Part shown: in pieces, positions 1 through 5,391 of the stretch | Layout of the letters: every line of letters begins with the position of its first letter | Position numbering within the stretch: the stretch's first letter is position 1 | Source: Kangiellaceae bacterium | Lineage (GTDB): Bacteria > Pseudomonadota > Gammaproteobacteria > Enterobacterales > Kangiellaceae | NCBI GenBank assembly: GCA_030590405.1 | Contig: JAUUYO010000214.1 | Span: 1 to 5,582 of the forward strand | Direction: 5' to 3' | Length of the DNA: 5,582 nucleotides | The notes under the pieces: model-generated | Databases searched by the model: none | What the model was told of the DNA's origin: nothing | Seen by the model: the letters and a program-made list of their open reading frames with translations, nothing else | Translations under genes and position numbers: made by a program

Positions 1-50
1 CATTGCTCAAAAGCAATCACAGCGGTTTGCAGTTTATCTTGATTTGACAT
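1..50 (-). CDS. 5' end of an unidentified leftward gene (partial)
   Basis: Read on the minus strand, an ATG (complement of 48-50) opens a frame that stays open to the window edge and gives 16 residues, MSNQDKLQTAVIAFEQ. A clear Shine-Dalgarno sequence, GGAGA (complement of 58-62), sits 7 nt before the ATG, which is why I accept this very short fragment as a real gene start. The residues are too few to assign a family: there is no signal peptide and the beginning looks like a soluble cytoplasmic protein. It is divergent from the formaldehyde dehydrogenase gene at 441 across 390 bp, so any functional link is unknown. It does not resemble the usual N-terminus of S-formylglutathione hydrolase as I remember it, but that is weak evidence. 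Confidence 0.7.
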   Translation of the reverse strand, partial: MSNQDKLQTAVIAFEQ

Positions 51-103
51 GTTACGTTCTCCGGTGAGTTCGCAACTAGTAAAACAGATTAAAGTGGTTA
101 AGT

Positions 104-126
104 TGAGCTATGTTCTCGTAAGCTCA
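104..126. promoter_or_regulatory. Possible operator dyad upstream of the leftward gene
   Basis: TGAGCT (104-109) and AGCTCA (121-126) form a perfect 6-bp inverted repeat separated by 11 bp. It lies 53 bp upstream of the start codon of the leftward gene, a usual place for a regulator site. The size and spacing resemble dimer-binding operators, but half sites of 6 bp also arise by chance, and no regulator can be named. Confidence 0.2.
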
Positions 127-150
127 CAATAAAATCCATCGATGATATTG

Positions 151-189
151 TTCATATTTATTGTTCATATTTATTGCTCATATTTATTG
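151..189. repeat. Three tandem 13-bp repeats
   Basis: The unit TTCATATTTATTG occurs at 151-163 and again at 164-176, and a third copy at 177-189 differs only in its first base (C for T). The array is 39 bp, strongly AT-rich, and lies about 100 bp upstream of the leftward start and 250 bp upstream of frmA. A 13-bp period is longer than one helical turn, so the copies would not all face the same side of the DNA. It could be a slipped-strand microsatellite, a set of protein sites or a bent or easily melted segment; the sequence does not decide. Confidence 0.85.
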
Positions 190-389
190 CGACTGATGAG
201 TTGCCAATGCCTTATGTGAAGGGGTGTAGCTTCTTTCTTTAATAATATCGGATCCAATTTTTTTGCCCTATATTCAACTTTCCATTTAGATATCAAATAA
301 ATCCAGGCTGTGCCTGTTGATTTTTTATGTTTTTACTGTGATCATCTACGAAAAATTAATTAAGCATCATGAATGTAATTTAGTTGATA

Positions 390-420
390 TTGCAAACTGG
401 GATATTGATTCAGATATAAC
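390..420 (+). promoter_or_regulatory. Weak candidate sigma-70 promoter for frmA
   Basis: TTGCAA (390-395) matches four of six bases of the -35 consensus and TATAAC (415-420) five of six of the -10 consensus, but the 19-bp spacer is longer than the preferred 17. Transcription would start near 427, just ahead of the weak ribosome site AGAGA at 430-434, leaving a very short leader. It is the best match I see before the gene, not a confident call; an activator or an unseen upstream promoter is equally possible. Confidence 0.25.
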
Positions 421-440
421 TTCTAAACTAGAGAAAAATT

Positions 441-1571
441 ATGAATGACAAGTTTATAAAATCCAGAGCCGCAGTTGCCTGGGGAGCAAACCAACCTCTT
501 AGCATTGAAGAGGTGGATGTGATGCTGCCGAAAAAAGGCGAAGTGTTAATTAAAATCATCGCGTCAGGCGTTTGCCATACCGATGCTTTTACTTTGTCTG
601 GTGACGATCCAGAAGGGATCTTCCCGGCCATTTTAGGCCATGAAGGAGGCGGCATCGTCGAGCAAGTCGGTGAGGGCGTGACCAGCGTGGCGGTCGGCGA
701 CCATGTTATTCCCTTATATACGCCTGAATGCGGTGAGTGTAAATTTTGTTTATCCGGTAAAACTAATCTTTGCCAGAAGATCAGGGAAACTCAAGGAAAA
801 GGCTTAATGCCCGATGGTACTACTCGTTTTTTCAAAGACGGCCAGCCTATTTTTCATTACATGGGCTGCTCGACTTTTTCGGAATATACCGTATTACCAG
901 AGATTTCGCTGGCCAAAGTTAATCCCGAAGCACCCTTAGAAGAAGTCTGTTTATTAGGTTGCGGGGTCACTACCGGGATGGGCGCTGTGATGAATACAGC
1001 CAAAGTGGAAGAGGGCGCGACGGTGGCTATTTTTGGCCTCGGCGGGATCGGTCTTTCTGCGGTGATTGGTGCGACTATGGCAAAAGCCAGTCGGATTATA
1101 GCGATTGATATTAACCAAAGTAAATTTGAACTGGCCAAAAAACTGGGCGCTACTGATTGTATCGATCCCAGCGAGCATGATGGTCCGATCCAGGATGTGA
1201 TTGTCGCCATGACCGATGGCGGGGTGGATTATTCCTTTGAATGCATTGGTAATGTCAACGTGATGCGCTCAGCATTAGAGTGTTGTCATAAAGGCTGGGG
1301 CGAGTCAGTGATTATCGGCGTTGCGGGCGCAGGCCAGGAAATTTCAACCCGGCCTTTTCAGCTGGTGACTGGGCGAGTTTGGCGGGGCACCGCTTTTGGC
1401 GGAGTTAAAGGTCGCTCGGAGTTACCCGGTATCGTTGAGCGATATTTACAGGGTGAATTTAAACTGGATGACTTTATTACTCATACGATGGGACTAGAGC
1501 AGATCAACGATGCATTTGACTTAATGCATCAAGGCAAAAGTATCCGTTCGGTAATTCATTTTGGCAAATAA
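441..1571 (+). CDS. frmA: S-(hydroxymethyl)glutathione dehydrogenase / class III alcohol dehydrogenase
   Basis: This cytoplasmic zinc enzyme uses NAD+ to oxidise S-hydroxymethylglutathione, formed spontaneously from formaldehyde and glutathione, to S-formylglutathione; the family also reduces S-nitrosoglutathione. The 376 residues are full length. Visible hallmarks are catalytic zinc ligands C45, H67 (in GHE, with E68) and C174, four structural zinc cysteines C97, C100, C103 and C111, the class III arginine R115 inside KIRETQGKGLMPDGTTRF, the Rossmann motif GLGGIG (199-204) with an acidic D223 typical of NAD preference, and the C-terminal blocks RPFQLVTGRVWRGTAFGG and GKSIRSV. The ATG at 441 follows a modest AGAGA site by 6 nt and gives the usual family N-terminus. 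No frmB or frmR is adjacent on the visible side: the next gene is a convergent LysR regulator whose last codons overlap this gene by 16 bp. The symbol adhC would be equally fitting. Family assignment is very secure. Confidence 0.97.
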   Translation: MNDKFIKSRAAVAWGANQPLSIEEVDVMLPKKGEVLIKIIASGVCHTDAFTLSGDDPEGIFPAILGHEGGGIVEQVGEGVTSVAVGDHVIPLYTPECGECKFCLSGKTNLCQKIRETQGKGLMPDGTTRFFKDGQPIFHYMGCSTFSEYTVLPEISLAKVNPEAPLEEVCLLGCGVTTGMGAVMNTAKVEEGATVAIFGLGGIGLSAVIGATMAKASRIIAIDINQSKFELAKKLGATDCIDPSEHDGPIQDVIVAMTDGGVDYSFECIGNVNVMRSALECCHKGWGESVIIGVAGAGQEISTRPFQLVTGRVWRGTAFGGVKGRSELPGIVERYLQGEFKLDDFITHTMGLEQINDAFDLMHQGKSIRSVIHFGK

Positions 1572-2455
1572 ACTTTACGCACAAGATCAATAAAAGCCTC
1601 AGCGGCTTGAGACAAGGGATAACGTCGGCGGGTGATGATGCCTACGCGGCGGCTGATGGTTGGTGAAACTAAATCACGATATTCGAGTTTAAGAGCCTTC
1701 ATTTGCTCTTTGTAGAGTGAGGGCACGACGCTAACTCCGAGTCCTGAGGCGACCATTTGCACCACTGTTGCTAGCTGGTTCGTTTCAAAGACTACATCCA
1801 GAAATATCTGTTGCTCGGCAAGGGTCTTATCCATTAGATGGCGAATACTCGATGGCCGTTGCAACGTAATAAATGGATATTCCGCTAAGGATTTCCAATT
1901 TAAGTGTTTTTTCTGCAATAATGGATGATTAGCGGGAAAGGTTGCTACAAATTGATCAGAAAACAACGGTTCAAAGCAAAGATCGTCTGAATCATCCGGA
2001 TCAAAGCTTAAAGCAAATTCGACTTTTCCTGCGCGCACCATAGAGAGCGTATCTTCTGCGATCACATCGTGTATTTTAATATTGATTTGTTGGTATAACT
2101 GGCGAAAGGCCATAATATGCTGCGGTAAATGAGTACTGGCAAAGGACGGCATAGCGGCCAGTGCCAGATTACCTCGCTTTAAGGAAAATAACTCATGCAG
2201 ATCACTAAAAGCCCCATCAAAATCGGCGAGCAATCGTTTTGCGATTGGCAGAAATATTAATCCTTCTGGCGTTAGTGACAGAGTTCTGGTGGTTCGGGCT
2301 AACAGTTGCCCACCGATACTTTGCTCCAGATTTTTAATCGCAATGCTGAGAGCCGGTTGTGATAAATGCACGATTTCACAAGCTTCGGCAAAGCTTTTAA
2401 CTTGAGCAACAGCGACAAATGCGCGAATTTGTTTGATACTAATGTTGGTTTGCAT
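1556..2455 (-). CDS. LysR-type transcriptional regulator
   Basis: This is a DNA-binding regulator of 299 residues, the normal length for the family. Residues about 5-63 form the winged helix-turn-helix: the helices fall around SFAEACEIVHLSQPALSIAIKNLE (21-44), and the wing runs through RTTRTLSLTPEG (54-65). The rest, about residues 90-295, is the periplasmic-binding-protein-like effector domain, with the characteristic SGLGVSVVP segment at 237-245. The ATG is at the complement of 2453-2455; no strong ribosome site precedes it, but no other in-frame start keeps the DNA-binding domain intact. It is divergent from scoA (172 bp apart) and convergent with frmA (16-bp tail overlap). LysR regulators most often control the divergent neighbour, so scoAB is the likeliest target and autoregulation is probable; this is inference from layout. 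The effector cannot be predicted, though an acid or CoA-linked metabolite would fit scoAB. Confidence 0.95.
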   Translation of the reverse strand: MQTNISIKQIRAFVAVAQVKSFAEACEIVHLSQPALSIAIKNLEQSIGGQLLARTTRTLSLTPEGLIFLPIAKRLLADFDGAFSDLHELFSLKRGNLALAAMPSFASTHLPQHIMAFRQLYQQINIKIHDVIAEDTLSMVRAGKVEFALSFDPDDSDDLCFEPLFSDQFVATFPANHPLLQKKHLNWKSLAEYPFITLQRPSSIRHLMDKTLAEQQIFLDVVFETNQLATVVQMVASGLGVSVVPSLYKEQMKALKLEYRDLVSPTISRRVGIITRRRYPLSQAAEAFIDLVRKVYLPK

Positions 2456-2465
2456 CTTGTTGTGT

Positions 2466-2483
2466 ATTTATATCGATATAAAT
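2466..2483. promoter_or_regulatory. Perfect 18-bp palindrome, candidate operator
   Basis: ATTTATATCGATATAAAT is its own exact reverse complement. It lies 11-28 bp upstream of the LysR start codon, inside the divergent region shared with scoA, where autoregulatory LysR sites are usually found. Its even-length symmetry does not place the classical T-N11-A box at its centre, so binding by LysR is a guess; a different regulator could use it. Two spaced hexamers reading toward lysR (TAGACA, complement of 2501-2506, then an AT-rich stretch over the palindrome) hint that it may overlap the lysR promoter. Confidence 0.4.
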
Positions 2484-2627
2484 TGATGGTGAAAAGTGTT
2501 TGTCTAGCGCGATTATATATTAAAAATTTCAATCAATTAGTAAAATAATTAAATTTGATAAATATAACAGCCTGTAGCATGCTTGAAAACAACTTATTTC
2601 TTGGCTAAATTAAAAGGTTAAAATACG

Positions 2628-3353
2628 ATGAGTGGATTTGATAAGGTAGTTGACAGTTATGAGCAGGCCATGGCGGGTCTTGAAGATAATATGACGGTTA
2701 TCGCCGGAGGTTTTGGCTTGTGCGGTATTCCAGAAAATTTGATTGCCGAAATTAAACGTAAGCAGACTAAAGGATTAACGGTTGTTTCAAATAACTGTGG
2801 GGTAGATGGTTTCGGATTAGGGGTTCTTTTACCTAACCGCCAGATCAAAAAAATCGTCGCATCTTATGTCGGTGAAAATGCTGAATTTGAAAGACAAATG
2901 ATGGCTGGCGAATTAGAGGTCGAGTTAACACCGCAAGGCACTTTAGCTGAAAAAATGCGCGCTGGCGGCGCTGGTATTCCTGCCTTTTATACCGCAACAG
3001 GGGTAGGGACTCCAGTGGCTGAAGGTAAAGACGAACGACAATTTAATGGCCGTGATTATATTCTGGAAGAATCCATCACTGGCGATTTTGCTATCGTCAA
3101 AGCCTGGAAAGCTGACCGTTACGGTAATTTGATCTTCAGACAGACTGCACGTAATTTTAATCCTCTTGCGGCAACCGCTGGTAAGATCACTGTGGTGGAA
3201 GTTGAAGAAATTGTAGAGCCTGGTGAACTCAACCCTGATGAAATTCATACTCCCGGTATTTATGTGAATCGCTTGATTCAGGGCACTTTTGAAAAACGCA
3301 TCGAACAGCGCACTATCCGACCAACACCAGCCGATTTGGCAGCAGGAGAATAA
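2628..3353 (+). CDS. scoA: Succinyl-CoA:3-ketoacid CoA-transferase subunit A
   Basis: This is the alpha subunit of the cytoplasmic enzyme that transfers CoA from succinyl-CoA to acetoacetate, feeding ketone bodies, short-chain acids or leucine-derived acetoacetate into acetyl-CoA. The protein has 241 residues, close to the family norm. It carries the CoA-transferase family I signature at residues 20-35, DN..VIAGGFGLCGIP, then SNNCGVD (54-60), SYVGENAEFERQ (79-90), ELEVELTPQGTLAEKMRAGG (95-114) and AIVKAWKADRYGNLIFRQTARNFNPLAA (split over 155-182). These blocks match ScoA/OXCT-type subunits better than the related AtoD and PcaI as I recall them. The ATG at 2628 follows AAGG (2614-2617) by 10 nt, and the start matches the family N-terminus. 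It is the first gene of a two-gene operon with scoB and is divergent from the LysR gene. The symbol lpsI is also used for this family. Confidence 0.93.
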   Translation: MSGFDKVVDSYEQAMAGLEDNMTVIAGGFGLCGIPENLIAEIKRKQTKGLTVVSNNCGVDGFGLGVLLPNRQIKKIVASYVGENAEFERQMMAGELEVELTPQGTLAEKMRAGGAGIPAFYTATGVGTPVAEGKDERQFNGRDYILEESITGDFAIVKAWKADRYGNLIFRQTARNFNPLAATAGKITVVEVEEIVEPGELNPDEIHTPGIYVNRLIQGTFEKRIEQRTIRPTPADLAAGE

Positions 3354-3355
3354 TC

Positions 3356-4012
3356 ATGGCTTTAACCAGAGATCAAATCGCACAACGTGTTGCTCAAGAA
3401 CTACGCGATGGTTATTACGTTAATCTGGGGATTGGTATTCCAACCTTAGTCGCAAATTTTGTACCCGAAGGAATAGAAGTGATGTTGCAGTCAGAAAATG
3501 GCTTGCTTGGGATGGGGCCGTTTCCCACTGAACAAGAAATTGATGCCGACTTAATTAATGCTGGAAAGCAAACCGTGACCATGGCAACTGGCGCTTCAAC
3601 TTTTGATTCCGCCGAGTCCTTTGCGATGATCCGTGGGGGACATGTTGACCTGACCGTACTAGGTGCCTTTGAGGTGGATGTTCACGGCAATATTGCCTCT
3701 TATATGATCCCCGGAAAACTGATTAAAGGCATGGGCGGGGCGATGGATTTAGTTGCTGGCGCAGATAATATTATCGTCACCATGACTCATGCATCAAAGC
3801 ATGGTCAATCCAAACTATTAGCCGATTGTACTTTGCCGCTCACAGGCAAAGGCTGTATTAAATTGGTATTAACGGATTTAGCTTTTATCGAGATTAAACA
3901 GGGCAAATTTCATTTGTTGGAACGGGCACCGGGTGTTTCGGTTGAAGAGATTGTTGAGCTTACTGCTGGTGAGTTAGTGGTTCCGGATAGTGTTCCGGAA
4001 ATGCAGTTTTAA
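3356..4012 (+). CDS. scoB: Succinyl-CoA:3-ketoacid CoA-transferase subunit B
   Basis: This is the beta, catalytic subunit of the same CoA-transferase. Its 218 residues are full length. The family signature LQSENGLLG is at residues 44-52, and E47 is the glutamate that forms the covalent glutamyl-CoA intermediate during the reaction. Other conserved blocks are NLGIGIPTLVANF (23-35), GGHVDLTVLGAFEVD (94-108), NIASYMIPGKLIKGMGGAMDL (within 112-132) and the HASKHG segment (145-150). The start lies 2 nt after the scoA stop, with AGGAG at 3344-3348 inside the last codons of scoA, so the two genes are almost certainly cotranscribed and translationally coupled, which suits an alpha-beta complex needing equal subunits. 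An inverted repeat follows the stop codon by a few bases. Together with scoA the identification is secure; the acceptor could be another 3-oxoacid. Confidence 0.94.
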   Translation: MALTRDQIAQRVAQELRDGYYVNLGIGIPTLVANFVPEGIEVMLQSENGLLGMGPFPTEQEIDADLINAGKQTVTMATGASTFDSAESFAMIRGGHVDLTVLGAFEVDVHGNIASYMIPGKLIKGMGGAMDLVAGADNIIVTMTHASKHGQSKLLADCTLPLTGKGCIKLVLTDLAFIEIKQGKFHLLERAPGVSVEEIVELTAGELVVPDSVPEMQF

Positions 4013-4019
4013 AAGTAAT

Positions 4020-4055
4020 ACTTAAGCCTGAAATCTAATCATTACAGGCTTAAGT
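4020..4055 (+). terminator. Inverted repeat after scoB, probable transcript end or 3' stem
   Basis: ACTTAAGCCTG (4020-4030) and CAGGCTTAAGT (4045-4055) are an 11-bp perfect inverted repeat with a 14-nt loop, starting 7 nt after the scoB stop. The RNA hairpin would be stable, but the bases after it (TGTGGTTGCG) are not a uridine tract, so it is not a textbook intrinsic terminator. An A-rich run lies before it, so it might act better on the opposite strand, or it may only protect the 3' end of the scoAB message. Confidence 0.5.
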
Positions 4056-4125
4056 GTGGTTGCGCTAGTGAGTTCGAACCAGTGCAATAACGGGTCTAAT
4101 GGATTACTCTATTAGTCTGTTTGTT

Positions 4126-4132
4126 GTATAAT
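4126..4132 (+). promoter_or_regulatory. Candidate -10 element for the 4131-5364 unit
   Basis: TATAAT at 4127-4132 is a perfect -10 hexamer, directly preceded by TG. No good -35 box lies 16-18 bp upstream: the bases around 4103-4109 match poorly. If it is used, transcription begins near 4139, inside the frame annotated from 4131, so that first ATG could not be translated from this message. It would then serve mainly the exported-protein gene at 4399. Confidence 0.3.
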
Positions 4133-4397
4133 GAGCCTGACCCGTATTTTAATGAGGGTTGTATTTATTCAGTTTTATAACGGGATACAGATATTTGTGT
4201 ATCAAACGGCTGAATCTATACCTCCAGCTGGCAGCCCGCCCGGTACTAGAGGGGCACAAAGGCAGGTAAGATTTTGTATTATTCCGACTATTAGTAATGG
4301 TGTACTTGGCGGGTGGTTGATGGTACCAAATGTTAATAATTATATGGGTAGTGTTATGGGAGTATTTAGTCGACCAAACGTAGGAGGAACACCTTAA
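4131..4397 (+). CDS. Small unrecognised ORF, uncertain start
   Basis: I do not recognise this 88-residue frame. It has no predicted function, no signal peptide, and only modest hydrophobic stretches. Its composition changes along its length: the middle (IPPAGSPPGTRGAQRQ, about residues 31-46) is proline- and glycine-rich, and the end is rich in N, G and V. In favour of its being real: it ends 1 nt before the ATG of the exported-protein gene, whose ribosome site (AGGAGG, 4382-4387) lies in its last codons, the arrangement of coupled genes. Against: neither the ATG at 4131 nor the in-frame ATG at 4152 has a ribosome site, and 4131 overlaps a perfect TATAAT. It may start later, be the 3' remnant of a longer gene broken upstream (an in-frame stop is at 4113-4115), or be a chance frame in a leader. 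Confidence 0.35.
   Translation: MSLTRILMRVVFIQFYNGIQIFVYQTAESIPPAGSPPGTRGAQRQVRFCIIPTISNGVLGGWLMVPNVNNYMGSVMGVFSRPNVGGTP
4382..4387 (+). promoter_or_regulatory. Strong ribosome binding site
   Basis: AGGAGG is a consensus Shine-Dalgarno site 11 nt before the ATG at 4399. It lies in the last codons of the small upstream ORF, so translation of the two could be coupled, and it fixes the start of the exported-protein gene. Confidence 0.85.
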
Positions 4398-4398
4398 A

Positions 4399-5364
4399 AT
4401 GAAAACTTTGCTTACAACATTTATTTATTTTTTTCTTTTTAGCACAAGTCATGCGGCGATTAAGACAGAATTTGTTGATATTGAAACCGCATTTTTAAAT
4501 TTTATTATGTATGAAGAAGAAGAGTTACACATATTCAAAGTTGATTTCAACCTTGATGGTAACGATGACTATTTTTTAGCCAGCTCAATGCAAATAGGAG
4601 GAAAAGGCATTATTCCTTGGCATTTATATTTATTTGACAATGGCAAATATAAAGACGTTGGCATAATAGCTTTTAGGCACCCAGCAAGGGATATTTTTTT
4701 CAGTCCCGAAATAGGTGCCAGGGTAATCAAGCATGCTGAGGGTGTTGGGGGAATTATAACTGTTAGAATTTCTTATTTAAAAGAGAAAGTAATTGTTAAT
4801 GAACTCTTATCCAAACAGTGCTCTGAAAGAGCTGGTACTCGTTGTTTTGAAAGAAACGATTTAGGTTTATTCAATGATTATAGTTTTACTGCTGATGATG
4901 TGTTAAAAAATATTCGCTCAGCAAATTATACGAAGGAAAAAGCTGTAGATTTTATTAAATCAAAAGAAAATAGCGGGAAGTTGGTTAGTAAACAAAAAGA
5001 TGCTATTTTTCGTTGGAAACTTAGATCTATGAGATCAAAATCTAAAAGATTATATCGTGTTTTTGATAGAGAAAGTAAGGAGTTTCTAGGTTATATGGAT
5101 AAATCTTGGGATAATAAGATAAAGGATTTCAAAGATGTTTTTGTGTCTTTAAAGTTTAATGTTGATGGTTCATTTGAGGTGTATGAAGAGTTTGGCAAGG
5201 AACCACATTTAAGACTAAAAACTAAACCCAATGAATCACCTGGAATAATCGTTGGTGCGCCAATTGTGGAAGAGAAAACAGAAGTTAAAATCATTAAGCC
5301 TGCCGAAGTATCGGAACCTAAAGTTGTCAATAACGAATTACCTACTATCGCAGACGATAAATAA
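4399..5364 (+). CDS. Unrecognised exported protein with signal peptide
   Basis: The function of this 321-residue protein is unknown. Residues 1-19 are a Sec signal peptide: a lysine at position 2, a hydrophobic core TLLTTFIYFFLF and a signal peptidase I site after SHA, so the mature protein is probably periplasmic or secreted; there is no lipobox cysteine and no further membrane segment. Near the N-terminus, VDFNLDGNDDYFLASS (48-63) resembles the Asp/Asn-rich loops of FG-GAP or VCBS-type beta-propeller repeats, a possible calcium site, but only one copy exists. Two cysteines, C141 and C149, could form a disulfide. Residues about 165-245 are highly charged and lysine-rich; about 246-275 look like beta strands; the last 40 residues are a low-complexity E/K/V/P tail. 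The start is secure: AGGAGG at 4382-4387 lies 11 nt before the ATG. The gene is AT-richer than frmA and scoAB and ends 27 bp before a group II intron start, so it is probably horizontally acquired. Confidence 0.85.
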   Translation: MKTLLTTFIYFFLFSTSHAAIKTEFVDIETAFLNFIMYEEEELHIFKVDFNLDGNDDYFLASSMQIGGKGIIPWHLYLFDNGKYKDVGIIAFRHPARDIFFSPEIGARVIKHAEGVGGIITVRISYLKEKVIVNELLSKQCSERAGTRCFERNDLGLFNDYSFTADDVLKNIRSANYTKEKAVDFIKSKENSGKLVSKQKDAIFRWKLRSMRSKSKRLYRVFDRESKEFLGYMDKSWDNKIKDFKDVFVSLKFNVDGSFEVYEEFGKEPHLRLKTKPNESPGIIVGAPIVEEKTEVKIIKPAEVSEPKVVNNELPTIADDK

Positions 5365-5391
5365 CAAGGCTCATTTAACAATAAATAACGG

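Larger units (their letters stand above)
51..440. other. Divergent intergenic region, no gene
   Basis: This 390-bp AT-rich stretch separates the leftward gene at 1-50 from the rightward dehydrogenase at 441. I see no convincing coding frame: the short ATG frames, such as one near 203, close within about a dozen codons and lack ribosome sites. It holds a 23-bp dyad at 104-126, three tandem 13-bp units at 151-189, three scattered GATATTG heptamers (144-150, 386-392, 401-407) and a weak candidate promoter near 390-420. No tRNA or intrinsic terminator was recognised. Confidence 0.6.

Noticed and set aside
857..1210. Leftward frames inside frmA, including one of 117 residues
   Set aside because: They are shadows of a highly conserved gene on the other strand and show no protein-family features.
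2583..2611. TTGAAA, 17-bp spacer, TAAATT as a promoter for scoA
   Set aside because: The hexamers fit fairly well, but transcription would start near 2618, after the AAGG ribosome site at 2614-2617, leaving scoA without it. The true promoter is probably further upstream.
2943..3248. Leftward frames inside scoA
   Set aside because: They are antisense to conserved CoA-transferase coding sequence, with no recognisable motifs.
4072..4080. GTTCGAAC resembling a tRNA T-loop
   Set aside because: The flanking bases do not form a T-stem on either strand and no other tRNA arms are present; it is simply an 8-bp palindrome.
4543..4572. EF-hand calcium site in the exported protein (D49, N51, D53, N55)
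   Set aside because: The first positions fit, but the glutamate needed at loop position 12 is absent and no flanking helices are evident. An FG-GAP-like loop is the better description.
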